Assembly (NCBI GenBank): GCA_024707075.1
Contig: JANQAK010000001.1
Location: 1,324,001-1,388,000, forward strand
Reading direction: 5' to 3'
DNA length: 64,000 nucleotides
Source: Afipia sp.
GTDB taxonomy: Bacteria; Pseudomonadota; Alphaproteobacteria; Rhizobiales; Xanthobacteraceae
Part shown: positions 36,566 to 46,881 of the stretch, piece by piece
Layout: the number at the start of each line of letters is the position of its first letter
How positions within the stretch are numbered: the first letter of the stretch is position 1
The notes under the pieces: generated by a model
Database searches by the model: none
What the model was told of the DNA's origin: nothing
Seen by the model: only the letters and a program-made list of their open reading frames with translations
Translations under genes and position numbers: made by a program

Positions 36566-36886
36566 TCAAACCGCAGCGGTGATCCACTGCTGCAACTTGG
36601 CTTTCGGCGCAGCACCGACCTGACGCGAGGCCATCTCGCCGCCCTTGAAGATCATCAGCGTCGGGATCGACATCACACCGTACTTCGACGCGGTCTTCGG
36701 GCTCTCGTCGACGTTCAGCTTCACGATCTTGACCTTGTCGCCCATAGCGCCGGCGATTTCGTCCAGCGCAGGCGCGATCATGCGGCACGGGCCGCACCAT
36801 TCCGCCCAGAAATCGACGACCACCGGGCCGTCCGCGTTGAGAACTTCCTTCTCGAAATCGGAGTCCGAAACCTTACCCACACTCAT
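36566..36886 (-). CDS. trxA: Thioredoxin
   Basis: Cytoplasmic disulfide reductase. The protein has 106 residues. The active site [13 protein letters not shown] has C31 and C34. The cis-proline motif [16 protein letters not shown] and the C-terminal helix ending WITAAV are typical. It lies downstream of addA on the same strand but with 208 bases between, so it probably has its own promoter. Its own terminator follows. The addB-addA-trxA order is common in alphaproteobacteria. Confidence 0.96.
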   Translation of the reverse strand: MSVGKVSDSDFEKEVLNADGPVVVDFWAEWCGPCRMIAPALDEIAGAMGDKVKIVKLNVDESPKTASKYGVMSIPTLMIFKGGEMASRQVGAAPKAKLQQWITAAV

Positions 36887-37094
36887 GTCGATCTGCCTCG
36901 TTGGATGAAAGGCGCGTGAATTTTTGGAGAATCGCGCACAAGAAACGTGGGTTCAACCTATGAACGCGCCTCTCCGGGGTCAAGGCTGGTCACCCGGACG
37001 TGTTCCCGGCGGCTGGCCCACGTTCGGAACAGGAATCCATCGTGATTCAAGGGGTTAAGGCCGAGTCGCTGCGCGGTCCCGGCCGAAGGTTTGC

Positions 37095-40000
37095 TCAGGA
37101 GACGATCGATTGCAGCTCTGCGTCCAGCGCGGAGGCCGGAATCTCCATCCACTGGACAGTTTCGGTCCACAACAGCGCGCAGCGCACCGGACGCCCCGGA
37201 TAGAGCCGCTGCAACACGTCGCGGTAGAGCGCGAGCTGCCGCACATAGGCGTCTGGAGCCTCTGCGGCGGAGCGCGGCGGCGCATGGTTGGTCTTGTAAT
37301 CCACGATCAGCACGTCTTGCGCCGTCACCACCAGCCGGTCGATCTGGCCCGATACCAGCGCAGGCGGCTTGCGTTGTCGTTCCACGCGTCCCGCAATGGA
37401 TACCTCGGCACGGCTGCCGTCCGCGAACAGCGGCGCGAAGGCCGGCGTTGCGATCAGCGCAAGAACCTGTCGGACGAGTCCATCGCGTTCTTCATCGGTG
37501 AACCAGTCCTGTCCATTGCGGCGAAGATAATCCCGCGCGGCACTTTCGCGCCGCTCGGGCGCGACATCTGGCAATGATTGCAGCAGCCGATGGGTCAACG
37601 TGCCGCGCTTCAACGCGCGTTCCCGCGCGGTGCGCGATCTCGTCGCTGACCACCGTGTGGCCGTCGCTCTCGTTCTCCGCCGGATCGGAGGGGCGCAGCA
37701 ACGTATCCGCAGGCTCTTCGCGCGGCGCGGGTGTTCTCAGCCACGCGGGCAATTCCGTGATGACCGGATCCGGCCGCGTGACGGCAGTGGGTGCGGCGGG
37801 TTCGACATCCTCAGCGCGTGAATAGCGCTTCACGGGACCGTGCGCGCTCTCAAGCTCTTTCAGTTGCAGGTCCGATGCATCGAGCCCTTTCCTGATCAGG
37901 TCGTACCATGACAGGTCGCGCACGGCGTTTCGGTTGCCCGGCAGCACACCACCGACGATCAGGCGATCCGCCGCGCGCGTCATCGCCACGTAAAGCAGCC
38001 GGCGATACTCGTCCTCGGTCTCCTCCTTCATCGCGGCGCGGGCGGCCGCGACCGGCGCGAGATCGTCGGCTTTCCTGCCGGCCCACAGCACCACGCCCGG
38101 TGCGTCGGGGGCGGCGTTGCCCTGTGGCATGCGGATCAGGTTGACGCGCTGCGTATCGGATGGCGATGTCGTGGTGTCGACGAGAAAGACAACGGAAGCC
38201 TCAAGCCCCTTCGCGCCGTGCACGGTCATGACGCGAACCTCGTCGCGTTGAATCTCCATGTCGCGCTTCACTTCGGTATCGGCGGCGCGCAGCCACGCCA
38301 TGAAACCCTGCAAGGATGCAGGCGCTTTCTGCTCATAGATCAGCGCCAGTTCGAGAAATTCGTCGAGCGCATCGTTGGCCTCGAGGCCGAGGCGCGCGAG
38401 GATGCGCGCGCGGCCGCCATCGCCGCCGAGCAGCCACGCGTAGAAGGTGAAAGGCGTGACGCTGGTGAATTTTTCTTCGCAGTCTTTGAGACGATTCAGC
38501 GATGTCCTGAACCTGTCATTCGTTGCGGCGTGGTCCGCCAGCGCCTGACGCAGCGTGCCTCTGCGCTCCGGCGCAAGCACGAGCAGGTCGTCATCATCGA
38601 GGCCGAACAGCGGGCTTTTCAGCGCCACCGCCAGCGCCAGATCGTCGCGCGGCAGCAGCAGCGCGTCCGCAAGGTTCATCAGGTCGATGACCGCGATGTG
38701 TTCGGTCAGTTTCAATCGGTCCGCGCCGGCGACGGGAATGCCGGCATGCTTCAGGGCCTGGATGATGGCGTCGAACGCCTTGCCGCGCCGTCGCACCAGA
38801 ATGAGAACGTCGCCGTAGCTCATCGGCTTTCGGTCGCCCAGAGGGCCGGTCATGGTTCGCGCGCCGATCAGCGCGCCGATCTCGTCGCGCACCCGCTGCG
38901 CCAGCCGCACTTCAGGATCGGTTTCGGACACCGCGTCGAGCGCGGCAGTCCAGCCCTTGGTGTCCTTCTTCTCGGCGGGTTTCTCCAGTTCCCAGAGATC
39001 GACCAGCGCCGGCGCGGCATCGCCGAGCGCGTCGTGAACCGGATAGGCATTCTCGACCGCATGAATGCTCTTGTAGATCGAAGCATCTCGGAACACCTGG
39101 TCGACCGATTTGAGAATGGCCCAGCCGGAGCGGAACGAGTGCTTGAATTCGACCGACTCGAACTGGAGTTTTGCGTTCTTGTGCCGCGTTTCCATATCGC
39201 GGCGGCGGCTGTGGAATTCGCGTGGCGCGGCCCCTTGAAACGAAAAGATCGACTGCTTCTCGTCGCCGACCGCGAAGATGGTGCGCTTGACGCCGTCGCG
39301 CGCGCCTGCGCCTGAGGTGAACTCCGAGGTGAGCCGCTCGATGATGTCCCACTGCCGGGGGCTGGTGTCCTGCGCCTCGTCGATCAGCACATGGTCGATA
39401 CCGCGGTCGAGCTTGAAATGCACCCAGCCCGCCGAGACGTTGTTGAGCAGGTCATAGGTTCTGGCGATCAGGTCGTCGTAATCCAGAAGTCCGCGTTCCT
39501 GCTTCTCGCGGCGATAGTTAGCGGCCACCGCACTCGCGATCACCAGCAGCGCCTGGGTGCGGTCGCGCTGGAGAACGGCGCGGCGTTTCACGTCCAGTTG
39601 GGCAACGCGCGCCTGCTCCGCGTCGAGACGCGCCGCGAGCGCCGGATGAGTTTTGCCGAGCGGCTTGGTCATCAGCACCTTGCGCAGGCCGATGACGCCT
39701 TTCGATTCGGTGAGAAAAATATCGAGATAGCTATCCACCTGCGCCGCGCCGGTCAGCATCCCGGCGGCACGGAAGCGTTCCGCCTGGGCGATGTCCGCCG
39801 GACTGCCGCCGTCGAGGGCGGCAGCTACCGCTTGCCACTCCGTGCGCGGCAGGTGGGGGCCGTCGACGATGTCGCGTTCGACATCCTCGATCCGTTCATT
39901 GAGGCCGATGCCGAGCGTGAGCGCGACTTGCGCTATGGCCGCGTCGATGCTGCCCGCGCCGTCGGACCACGCCATGAAATGATCGCGGCTGAGACACGCC

Positions 40001-40605
40001 TCGCGCACCACGTCCTTGAATGTCATGTCGGCGGCTGTCGCCATCGCGATCTCGAGCGCGCGTCCGGCGCGGCTCGCGGGATTGGCGGAGGCTTCGAGGA
40101 GCACAGCGAGATTGGCGCGCTCCATCATCTCGTTCTGGTCGCGGTCGTCCAGCACGGAGAAGCGCGCCGGCACATTGGCCTCAAACGGAAATTGCTGGAG
40201 CAGCCGCGTGCAGAGCGCGTGAATGGTCTGCACCTTCAATCCGCCCGGCGTCTCCAGCGCAGCGGCGAACAGTTTTCGCGCCCGCATGCGGGTTTCGGCA
40301 TTGGGCTTTGGCGCGCCGACCGCGCGGATCGCATCGTCGAGGTCGTCGTCGGGCAACCGCACCCAGCGGCCGAGCGTGGCGAATACACGCTGCGCCATGT
40401 TGGCCGCCGCCGCCTTGGTGAAGGTGATGCAGAGTATCTTTTCCGGCTTCACGTCGTTGAGCAGCAGCCGGATGACGCGGCTGACCAGCACATGCGTCTT
40501 GCCCGAACCGGCATTGGCGGCGACGAAGGCCGAGACCTCCGGGTTCGAGGCCTTTGCCTGCAACGCAGTGACCGCCCCGGGAATGTCCTTGCGCGGCGCG
40601 CTCAT
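37095..40605 (-). pseudogene. addA: Double-strand break repair helicase AddA, split by a 1-base frame shift
   Basis: Helicase-nuclease subunit of the AddAB (RecBCD-like) recombination complex. The first piece (40605 to about 37630) has the Walker A ANAGSGKTHVLVSRV, ITFTKAAAANMAQRV, LIDEAQDTSPRQWDI, AVGDEKQSIFSFQGAAP and MTVHGAKGLEA. The second (ending 37095) holds the RecB-type nuclease site LVSGQIDRLVVTAQDVLIVDYKTN (in part). One base appears missing at about 37621-37630. Adding it turns EIAHRAGTRVEA into EIAHRARERALKRGTLTHRLL, about 1170 residues in all, the family length. As written, the helicase is cut from its nuclease. The start at 40605 overlaps the addB stop (ATGA). Consensus error is likely. 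Confidence 0.88.
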
Positions 40606-43600
40606 TCGTCGCCTCCACCAACGCCCGCAGCGGACCATTCCTTGACGCGGGCGAGATCGTCATAGGTGCCGTAGCGGTTGGCCCACATGGTCAGCACGAC
40701 GGAGTGGTAAGGCTGAGCCTCGTTGTCGTACCGATGGATCAGCGCGGTCAGTTCGCGCAGCGCGTCGTCGGCGGCATCGTCCGGAAACTGTGCGTCGTCG
40801 CCGCGATTGGCTTTGAGCTCCAGCACGCGCTCATCGCCGGCCGGATTGTTGCCGCTGAGTTTCACATAAACCAGCTCGCTCACCGACGCGCCCGCCGGAA
40901 TATCGCCGAAGCCGCCGCCACGCAGGATTGCGGCTTCAAGGGTTAGCTGCGGCGACAGCCCGAGATAGACCTGCTTGCTGCTCGGCGGATTGCCGGTCTT
41001 GTAGTCGAGCAGCGCGAACGTGCGGTCCTTGCGATGCTCGATGCGGTCGGCGCGCGCGGAAAGTGTGAACATGCGGCCACCGTCGAGCGGGATTTTGATC
41101 GCGCCGCGGATTTCCGCCTCGATGCGTGCGATGTTGAGCCGCCGGTTCCGTTCCCATCCGGCGAACCAGGACGCGATGCGGAGAAACCGCGGCCACCACA
41201 GCGCACGCGCTTCGGGGCGGTCCATCAGCGGCGCGAAATGCGCTTCGCCAATTCTGCGCAGGGCCTGCGCCGGATCGTCCGGCAGCGTGGTGGCAAATTC
41301 GGCGGTGAATTCGCCGAGCGCCTCGTGGATCGCCGAACCGCGATCCGCCGCGGTCAGCGGCATGTCCACCGGATCGAGCGGCGTCAGTTTGAGAATACGC
41401 TTGGCGTAGATCGTGTAGGGATCGCGCAGCCAGTCTTCGATTTCGGTGACCGACATTTTCAGCGGCCGCAGGGCGACAGCAGGCATCGGCATCGGCTGCG
41501 GCGCGGGGATGACCGTGACGGGACGGTCGAGTTCATCGGCCCAGCGGGTGTAGTTTTCGCCGCGCTGTTTTGCCTGCTTCCAGAGTTTTTCGCCGGCCAC
41601 GGCTTCCAGCCGGTGCAGGAAGCGCGAGGCCACCGCCGGCGCGCCGCCGACCTTCGCCGCGCGCGACAGGATGACGTCCTTCGCGCCGAGCAATTGCGCG
41701 AAGTCATGGGCCGACAGGCCGATGCGCCGTTCGGGCAGATCGAGGCCGAGCTGATGCCGCATCGGGCGGCTCAGCCATGGATCGACGCGCGGCGCGGGCG
41801 GCCACACGCCCTCCACAAGTCCGCCGAGAATGACGCGGTCGCTTTCGGTGAGACGCGCTTCCAGCGGACCATAGATGCGAAGACGTGGCGCGCCGTTCGG
41901 TAGCCGCCGCACGATTCGGTCGCTGAAAGCAGTCTGGAACACATCCGGATAATCGGCGAGAGCGAGCACAAGGCCGCTCGGCGGCGGAGGCTTGTCGTCG
42001 CCTTTCGGGGCGCCGGTGGATTGAAATAACTCGTCGAAGGCTTTCGACAGCGCATTGCCATCGTTGTTTTCAAACGAAACGACTCTCGTCGCGTCATCCG
42101 TCGACAGTGCGATAATGACATCGCGGTGGCAGGCTGCCAATTCGATAAAATCATGAGGCTTGCCGCGCTTGATGGCTTCAAGCGCCTTGAGCGCGAGTGT
42201 CAGCTCGTCAATCAACATCTGCACGGCATCGAGAGCAACATCGTCAAGCTGCGCGCGCGGTTCGGAGCCATGGATGGCGGATGTTTCCCGCCGCCTGAGC
42301 TTGCCAAGTTCGTCGCGGAATCGCGCGAAGTCCCGCGCCAGTCCGTCACTTCCCGCCGCTGGACGTGTGCCGCGCAGCAGCGCCAGTTCAAGATCGGAAA
42401 TCGCCGCCGTCCAGAAACCCTGCGCCTTGCCGAGGCGGAACAGCGGATGCTTGAGCAATGCCAGCAATGTCGGCGGCGCAAGCTGGTCCGCGACGGCCTC
42501 CGCCGCAAGCCGCGCGAACAATCCGGCCGGGGTGTCCATCAGCGCATCGCCGCCGGAGTCGTCGTAGTCGAGAGACCAGCGATCGAGCGAGGCCATCACC
42601 CGGCGCGCCAGCGCGCGGTCCGGCGTCACCAGAGCCGCGGTCAGATTCTTGTCGCGCGCTTCGCGCATCGCAACGGCAATGGCCAGCGCCTCCATCTCGG
42701 GATTGGCGGCCTCGACCACCGCGAGGTTCGTCATGCCGCCCGCGATCTTCGGGGCAACCTCCGGCTTCTCAAGTTGGGTGTACCATTCGGCGCTGACGCC
42801 GGCCGGGCGCATCGCTTCCGACGCCAGCACCTCGCGGCCATGGGCCGCTGGTTCGGCAAGCGCGATCACGTCGCGGCGTTCGATTTTGAAAACCCGCGAC
42901 AGCAGATGGTGCAACGCAAATTGCGGGTGGCTCCATGTCGGCGGCGGCGTGGATGTGTCCCCCGCATCTTCAATGTCGCCGATGGAATTCCACGCGTCGT
43001 CGTCGAGGTGGGTGTCGAGGCCGGGCAGCACCACTGCGCCTTGCGGCAGTGTGGCGATGGCATGCAGCAGCCGTGCGGTTGTCGGCATCGAGCCGGTAGA
43101 GCCTGCCGCGATTACAGGGCCTTTTGGCTTCGCGGTCAGGCGCGCGATTTCTGCATCAATCAGGCGAATCTCTCGTAGGGCAGGTTCGATTTTATTGGCC
43201 GCATTGAGAACATCGGGCCATGCCTCTGTCGCTATTCTTAGAAACTTGAGAGTGAGCTGCCAGTATTCGTCGAGTTCATCTGGGACAATGTTGTTAAGTG
43301 CGTCCCATCCGGGGCCTCGTCTTGTCATGTCGTCCATCAGCCGCGCGAGATCGCCGGCCAGCGCCAGCGTCGAGGCAGGGCCGCCGACCACAAGAGACTC
43401 TGGCTGACGTTTTGCCCATGCGGCCACCAGTCTCGCCAGCGTCAGCTTCCGTTCGAGATCGTCCAGTTTCGGCGGCAGGTTCGACGCTTCCGCACCACCG
43501 AGTTGTGCCGCGTCGGAAAATTCCAGTTCGCCTTCGTCGACGCTGCCGAGCGCGACGATGCGTGGCAGCACCACCGCGTCGGTCTTCAGCACATCGAGAA

Positions 43601-43772
43601 ATATCTCGCGCGCCAGACGGCCGGCGCGCCGTGTCGGCAGATAAAGCGCGGCATCGGCCAGAAGTTCGGGATTGGCGCGCGCGTCAAATCCCGCGACCAG
43701 ACGGCCATCGACGAGGGCTTCGATCACCGTATGGAGAAACGGCGCCGATGAGGGAACATTGAAGACACGCAT
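40602..43772 (-). CDS. addB: Double-strand break repair protein AddB
   Basis: Partner of AddA in DNA end processing for homologous recombination. The protein has 1056 residues. It has an inactive helicase-like body and a C-terminal PD-(D/E)XK nuclease with FALLDYKTGNPPSSKQVYLG. ALYLPTRRAGRLAREIF lies near the start, and VILGGLVEGVWPPAPRVDPWLSR (part) and MSVTEIEDWLRDPYTIYAK are typical of the alphaproteobacterial form. I see no cysteine cluster such as supports the iron-sulfur site in Bacillus AddB. It is the upstream gene of the addB-addA pair, with overlapping stop and start. Confidence 0.94.
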   Translation of the reverse strand: MRVFNVPSSAPFLHTVIEALVDGRLVAGFDARANPELLADAALYLPTRRAGRLAREIFLDVLKTDAVVLPRIVALGSVDEGELEFSDAAQLGGAEASNLPPKLDDLERKLTLARLVAAWAKRQPESLVVGGPASTLALAGDLARLMDDMTRRGPGWDALNNIVPDELDEYWQLTLKFLRIATEAWPDVLNAANKIEPALREIRLIDAEIARLTAKPKGPVIAAGSTGSMPTTARLLHAIATLPQGAVVLPGLDTHLDDDAWNSIGDIEDAGDTSTPPPTWSHPQFALHHLLSRVFKIERRDVIALAEPAAHGREVLASEAMRPAGVSAEWYTQLEKPEVAPKIAGGMTNLAVVEAANPEMEALAIAVAMREARDKNLTAALVTPDRALARRVMASLDRWSLDYDDSGGDALMDTPAGLFARLAAEAVADQLAPPTLLALLKHPLFRLGKAQGFWTAAISDLELALLRGTRPAAGSDGLARDFARFRDELGKLRRRETSAIHGSEPRAQLDDVALDAVQMLIDELTLALKALEAIKRGKPHDFIELAACHRDVIIALSTDDATRVVSFENNDGNALSKAFDELFQSTGAPKGDDKPPPPSGLVLALADYPDVFQTAFSDRIVRRLPNGAPRLRIYGPLEARLTESDRVILGGLVEGVWPPAPRVDPWLSRPMRHQLGLDLPERRIGLSAHDFAQLLGAKDVILSRAAKVGGAPAVASRFLHRLEAVAGEKLWKQAKQRGENYTRWADELDRPVTVIPAPQPMPMPAVALRPLKMSVTEIEDWLRDPYTIYAKRILKLTPLDPVDMPLTAADRGSAIHEALGEFTAEFATTLPDDPAQALRRIGEAHFAPLMDRPEARALWWPRFLRIASWFAGWERNRRLNIARIEAEIRGAIKIPLDGGRMFTLSARADRIEHRKDRTFALLDYKTGNPPSSKQVYLGLSPQLTLEAAILRGGGFGDIPAGASVSELVYVKLSGNNPAGDERVLELKANRGDDAQFPDDAADDALRELTALIHRYDNEAQPYHSVVLTMWANRYGTYDDLARVKEWSAAGVGGGDE

Positions 43773-43846
43773 GAAAAATCCGATTCGCGATCGGCGGCAT
43801 CATGGCATGGGCAGCAGATTGGAGGGAGCGGTGAATCTTGTTTGAC

Positions 43847-43984
43847 GTCATCCTTCGAGGCTCGCCAAGAGCGGCTCGCACCTCAGAATGACATTTCCTG
43901 ACGCCGTCACTCTGAGGTGCCGGAGCGAAGCAATAGGCGTTCGAAGAACGCCGTTCTTCGAACGCCTATGGGCCTCGAAGGGTG
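43847..43984. repeat. Palindromic intergenic repeat, family B, with a perfect 17-bp inverted repeat
   Basis: The left half (GTCATCCTTCGAGGCTCGCC, then CGCACCTCAGAATGAC) is family B. The right half begins CGTCACTCTGAGGTGCCGG and contains ATAGGCGTTCGAAGAAC, three bases, then GTTCTTCGAACGCCTAT at 43933-43969, a perfect 17-base palindrome. It separates addB from murU. Confidence 0.8.
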
Positions 43985-44010
43985 GCGGATTCGGCGTCCT
44001 AACAGCGCGT

Positions 44011-44733
44011 TCACGCCACGCTGGCGAGCAGGGCTTCCTCTGCTGCGGCGACCGCGTCCGGGGTGCCGACATGCATCCAGAGGCCTTCGAGCCGCAGGCC
44101 GAACAGCCGTTCCTGTTCGTTGGCGGCGTCGAACATTTTCGTCAGCGAGAATTCGCCGGAGGGGGCATCCTTGAAGACCGTGGGCGAAATGATCGCCGCG
44201 CCGGCGTAGGCGAACGGCACCACCTGATGCTCCTTGCGCTTGCGCAGCGCGCCGTCGGTCAGCATCGCGTAATCGCCGCTTCCGGCATAGCCGATGCTGT
44301 TTGCGGTCGGCGCCATTAGCAGCAGGATGTCCATTCGCGCGGGATCGAACGCTTCCGCGAGGCGAAGCAGGTTGGGCTGCACGCCGTCGATCCACATGGT
44401 GTCGGCGTTGAGATGATAGAACGGCGCATCGCCCAGCAAGGGCAGCGCCTTGACCACGCCGCCGCCGGTGCCGAGCACCATGTCGCGTTCGTCGGAAATG
44501 ATCACGCGCGGCTTTGTGCGGCTCTTGACGTGCTGCACGATCTGGTCCGGCAGGTAATGTACATTGACCACGGCCGTGGCGACGCCGGCTTCCACCAGCC
44601 GGTCGAGCACATGGTCGAGCAGCGGCTTTCCGGCGACGGAAACTAGCGGCTTGGGCATCTTGTCCGTCAGTGGCCGCATCCGCGTGCCGAGACCGGCGGC
44701 AAGAACCATGGCTGAGGCGGGCTTGGTTGGCAT
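44011..44733 (-). CDS. murU: N-acetylmuramate alpha-1-phosphate uridylyltransferase (MurU-like)
   Basis: Nucleotidyltransferase of 240 residues. The signature is SAMVLAAGLGTRMRPLTDKMPKPLV. The metal-binding LNADTMWIDG and the late GLWMHVGTPDAV are typical. In Pseudomonas and Caulobacter MurU makes UDP-MurNAc from MurNAc-1-phosphate produced by AmgK, bypassing the fosfomycin-sensitive MurA route. The AmgK domain is encoded 625 bases upstream on the same strand, which supports this assignment over a generic sugar nucleotidyltransferase. A repeat separates it from addB. Confidence 0.87.
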   Translation of the reverse strand: MPTKPASAMVLAAGLGTRMRPLTDKMPKPLVSVAGKPLLDHVLDRLVEAGVATAVVNVHYLPDQIVQHVKSRTKPRVIISDERDMVLGTGGGVVKALPLLGDAPFYHLNADTMWIDGVQPNLLRLAEAFDPARMDILLLMAPTANSIGYAGSGDYAMLTDGALRKRKEHQVVPFAYAGAAIISPTVFKDAPSGEFSLTKMFDAANEQERLFGLRLEGLWMHVGTPDAVAAAEEALLASVA

Positions 44734-44908
44734 CGTGACACGTATCTCAAATGGTTCGCGGACAACGCCGGCAATGCCGTTCGCGAACGCCAGGGGACAC
44801 CGAGCATAGCATCCGATTCGATGAGATGCGCCGGCGGCTCAGGCTGTAGTCGCACTTTGTGACAGCGGTGCGACTCAGGGTCGCCCCGGATGCCCAGCCG
44901 ACGAACGA

Positions 44909-45232
44909 TCAGACTTCGATGATCTGGTCACCGGTGTTGCGGCGAGCCGGTCTTTTCTTGGCATCGGACGGCTTCAGGAAGGTGGCGCCGATCTGTCCAC
45001 CATTAACCCAGGCCAGTTCGCAGCGGCGGTAGGCGAGTCCTGTGGACGACAGCAGCAGGAAGAATTCCTTGAGATTCAGGCCCTCGACCGAGCCCTCGAC
45101 GGTCAGCTTCGCCCCGGTCTCGGAAACATCCTCGACCAGGCAATTGCGCCGCCATGTTCCATCGATGCCCATCAGGTGAGCCGCAAAACCGCGTTCGAAA
45201 ACCACGCGGTCTCCTCGTTGCCGTTCCGCCAT
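44909..45232 (-). CDS. PilZ-domain protein
   Basis: A 107-residue single-domain protein. MAERQRGDRVVFERGFAAHL (start) carries an arginine-containing N-terminal region. The DVSETGAKLTVEG block is the PilZ D/N-x-S-x-x-G motif, and CELAWVNGGQIGATFL is the usual end of the barrel. The usual RxxxR switch is only partly matched (R4, R9), so c-di-GMP binding is uncertain. It sits between the tsaE-amgK fusion and murU on the same strand. Whether it links c-di-GMP to wall recycling is speculation. Confidence 0.82.
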   Translation of the reverse strand: MAERQRGDRVVFERGFAAHLMGIDGTWRRNCLVEDVSETGAKLTVEGSVEGLNLKEFFLLLSSTGLAYRRCELAWVNGGQIGATFLKPSDAKKRPARRNTGDQIIEV

Positions 45233-45357
45233 AAGCCGATCCTCACTTACACCAAAGCCATATGTTGCAGCCCTCCGGCCGCGCCACGGTCATCAGCGGC
45301 TAAATTACCGGCTGGCTGGCTAACAGGCGGTAAAGGCGGGGCCTGCGAATGGGCCGC

Positions 45358-46881
45358 TCAGGCCCCGGGCGCAGGAACGTGGGCAATGCACCATTCGCGG
45401 AAGGTCTCCAGCGAGGGGTGGGCCAAGGCGCGGTTGAGGTAAGTCCACACCCGCGGCTGATGCTTCAGATATTGCGGCTTGCCGTCCCGCCGGTTGAGGC
45501 GGGCAAAGGTGCCCAGCAGCCGGGTATTCCGTTGCACCGACATGATGGCGTATTGCTGCACGAAGGCAGCAGGGTCGAAGGCGGTGTCGGCGGTTTTTCG
45601 TTCCTTCGCATAGCGGGCCAGCATCGCGATCTCGACGCTTTCCGGCACGTCGATCCGGGCATCTTGCAGCAGCGAGACCAGATCGTAGGCGGCCGGTCCC
45701 ATCACCGCATCCTGAAAATCCAGCAGGCCGACGCGGCCGGTGTCCTTGCGGTGCGCGAGCCAGATCAGGTTGGGCGAATGGAAATCGCGCAGCATCCAGG
45801 TCCGAGGCGCACCGGCGAGCTTGGCGAACAGGTCCTGCCAGATCAGCAGGAAGTCCGCCTGCATGTTGCTGGTCAGCGTCACGCCCTTGTCGGGCAGATA
45901 CCATTCCGGCATCAGGCCGACCTCGATCATCATCGCATTGTCGTCGAACGGCGGCACGGTGTAATCGAGATGCGGCGCGAGCGGCAGCACATCCGGCAAC
46001 GGCTCCTGATGCAGCGCCGCCAGCATGTCCACCGCGGTCTGGTAGCGCTCGACGATCGGCCTCGGCGGATCGCCTTGGATGAAGAGGTCGCGGCCGAAAT
46101 CCTCGGTGATGAGGAAGCCGTCCTCCAGATCGGCATGATGGATCGCGGGTGCCGAATAGCCGCGCTCGCGCAATCCGTTGGCGATGGCGACGAACGGCTT
46201 GACGTCTTCGGCAAGGTGCACCGCTTCGCTATAGGATTTTCCGTCGTACAGCGCCGGACCATCGGGGCGGCGCGGCGAGTTCATCAGGATGGTGGATTGA
46301 TCGCCCTTGACCAGCCGGGCGTAGGAGCGCGTCGAGGCGTCGCCCGGCATGCGCTGACGTTTTGCATCAAGGCTGCCCGCGAGTTCGAGAAAGCGGCGCA
46401 GCGCGGCAAGGCGCTCGACTTTTGCAGCCAGCTTGCCGAAACCGGTGATCTCGGCGGCGCGCGCGCCGGAGCCGAGCGAGGGCCGATGGCTCAGCGCGAT
46501 GTCGATACGGTCGGGCGGCAACAGGTTCGGCGCGCGCTCCGGCCATTCGATCAGCGCCACCGTGCCCTCCGGCAGCGGCGACAGTCCGATTTCTTCCAGC
46601 TCGTCCGGGTCGTTGACGCGATAGAGATCGGCGTGCAGCACCGGAAAGGGCGACAGGTCGTAGGTTTGCGCCAGCGTGAAAGTAGGGCTGGGCACCTCGA
46701 GGTCGTCGACCTGCGCCAGATAGCGGATCAGCGCGCGGGCGGCGGCGGTCTTGCCCGCGCCGAGATCACCGGTCAGCGTGATGACGTCGCCGGCGCTCAA
46801 CAGCAGCGCGAGATCGGCCATCAGGTTCGCGGTCGCGGCCTCATTCGCCAGCGCTGCCTGGAATGTCGAGGGTTCGTTCAT
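45358..46881 (-). CDS. TsaE - AmgK fusion (tRNA t6A ATPase plus aminosugar kinase)
   Basis: A 507-residue two-domain protein. Residues 1-150 are TsaE, with Walker A TGDLGAGKTAAARALIR (K44), PSPTFTLAQTY, HADLYRVND and LIEWPER; TsaE supports t6A37 synthesis with TsaB and TsaD. Residues 175-507 are an aminoglycoside-phosphotransferase-fold kinase resembling AmgK, which phosphorylates MurNAc/GlcNAc at C1. It has PGDASTRSYARL, LITEDFGRDLF, the catalytic LRDFHSPNLIWL and LLDFQDAVMG. The fusion appears in several alphaproteobacteria. It overlaps the divL stop by ATGA, and murU lies downstream, supporting a wall-recycling role for the kinase half. Confidence 0.92.
   Translation of the reverse strand: MNEPSTFQAALANEAATANLMADLALLLSAGDVITLTGDLGAGKTAAARALIRYLAQVDDLEVPSPTFTLAQTYDLSPFPVLHADLYRVNDPDELEEIGLSPLPEGTVALIEWPERAPNLLPPDRIDIALSHRPSLGSGARAAEITGFGKLAAKVERLAALRRFLELAGSLDAKRQRMPGDASTRSYARLVKGDQSTILMNSPRRPDGPALYDGKSYSEAVHLAEDVKPFVAIANGLRERGYSAPAIHHADLEDGFLITEDFGRDLFIQGDPPRPIVERYQTAVDMLAALHQEPLPDVLPLAPHLDYTVPPFDDNAMMIEVGLMPEWYLPDKGVTLTSNMQADFLLIWQDLFAKLAGAPRTWMLRDFHSPNLIWLAHRKDTGRVGLLDFQDAVMGPAAYDLVSLLQDARIDVPESVEIAMLARYAKERKTADTAFDPAAFVQQYAIMSVQRNTRLLGTFARLNRRDGKPQYLKHQPRVWTYLNRALAHPSLETFREWCIAHVPAPGA

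Noticed and set aside
43933..43969. LexA operator near addB
   Set aside because: The GTTC/GAAC spacing does not fit GTTC-N7-GTTC, and the site lies behind addB's start within a repeat rather than in a clear promoter.
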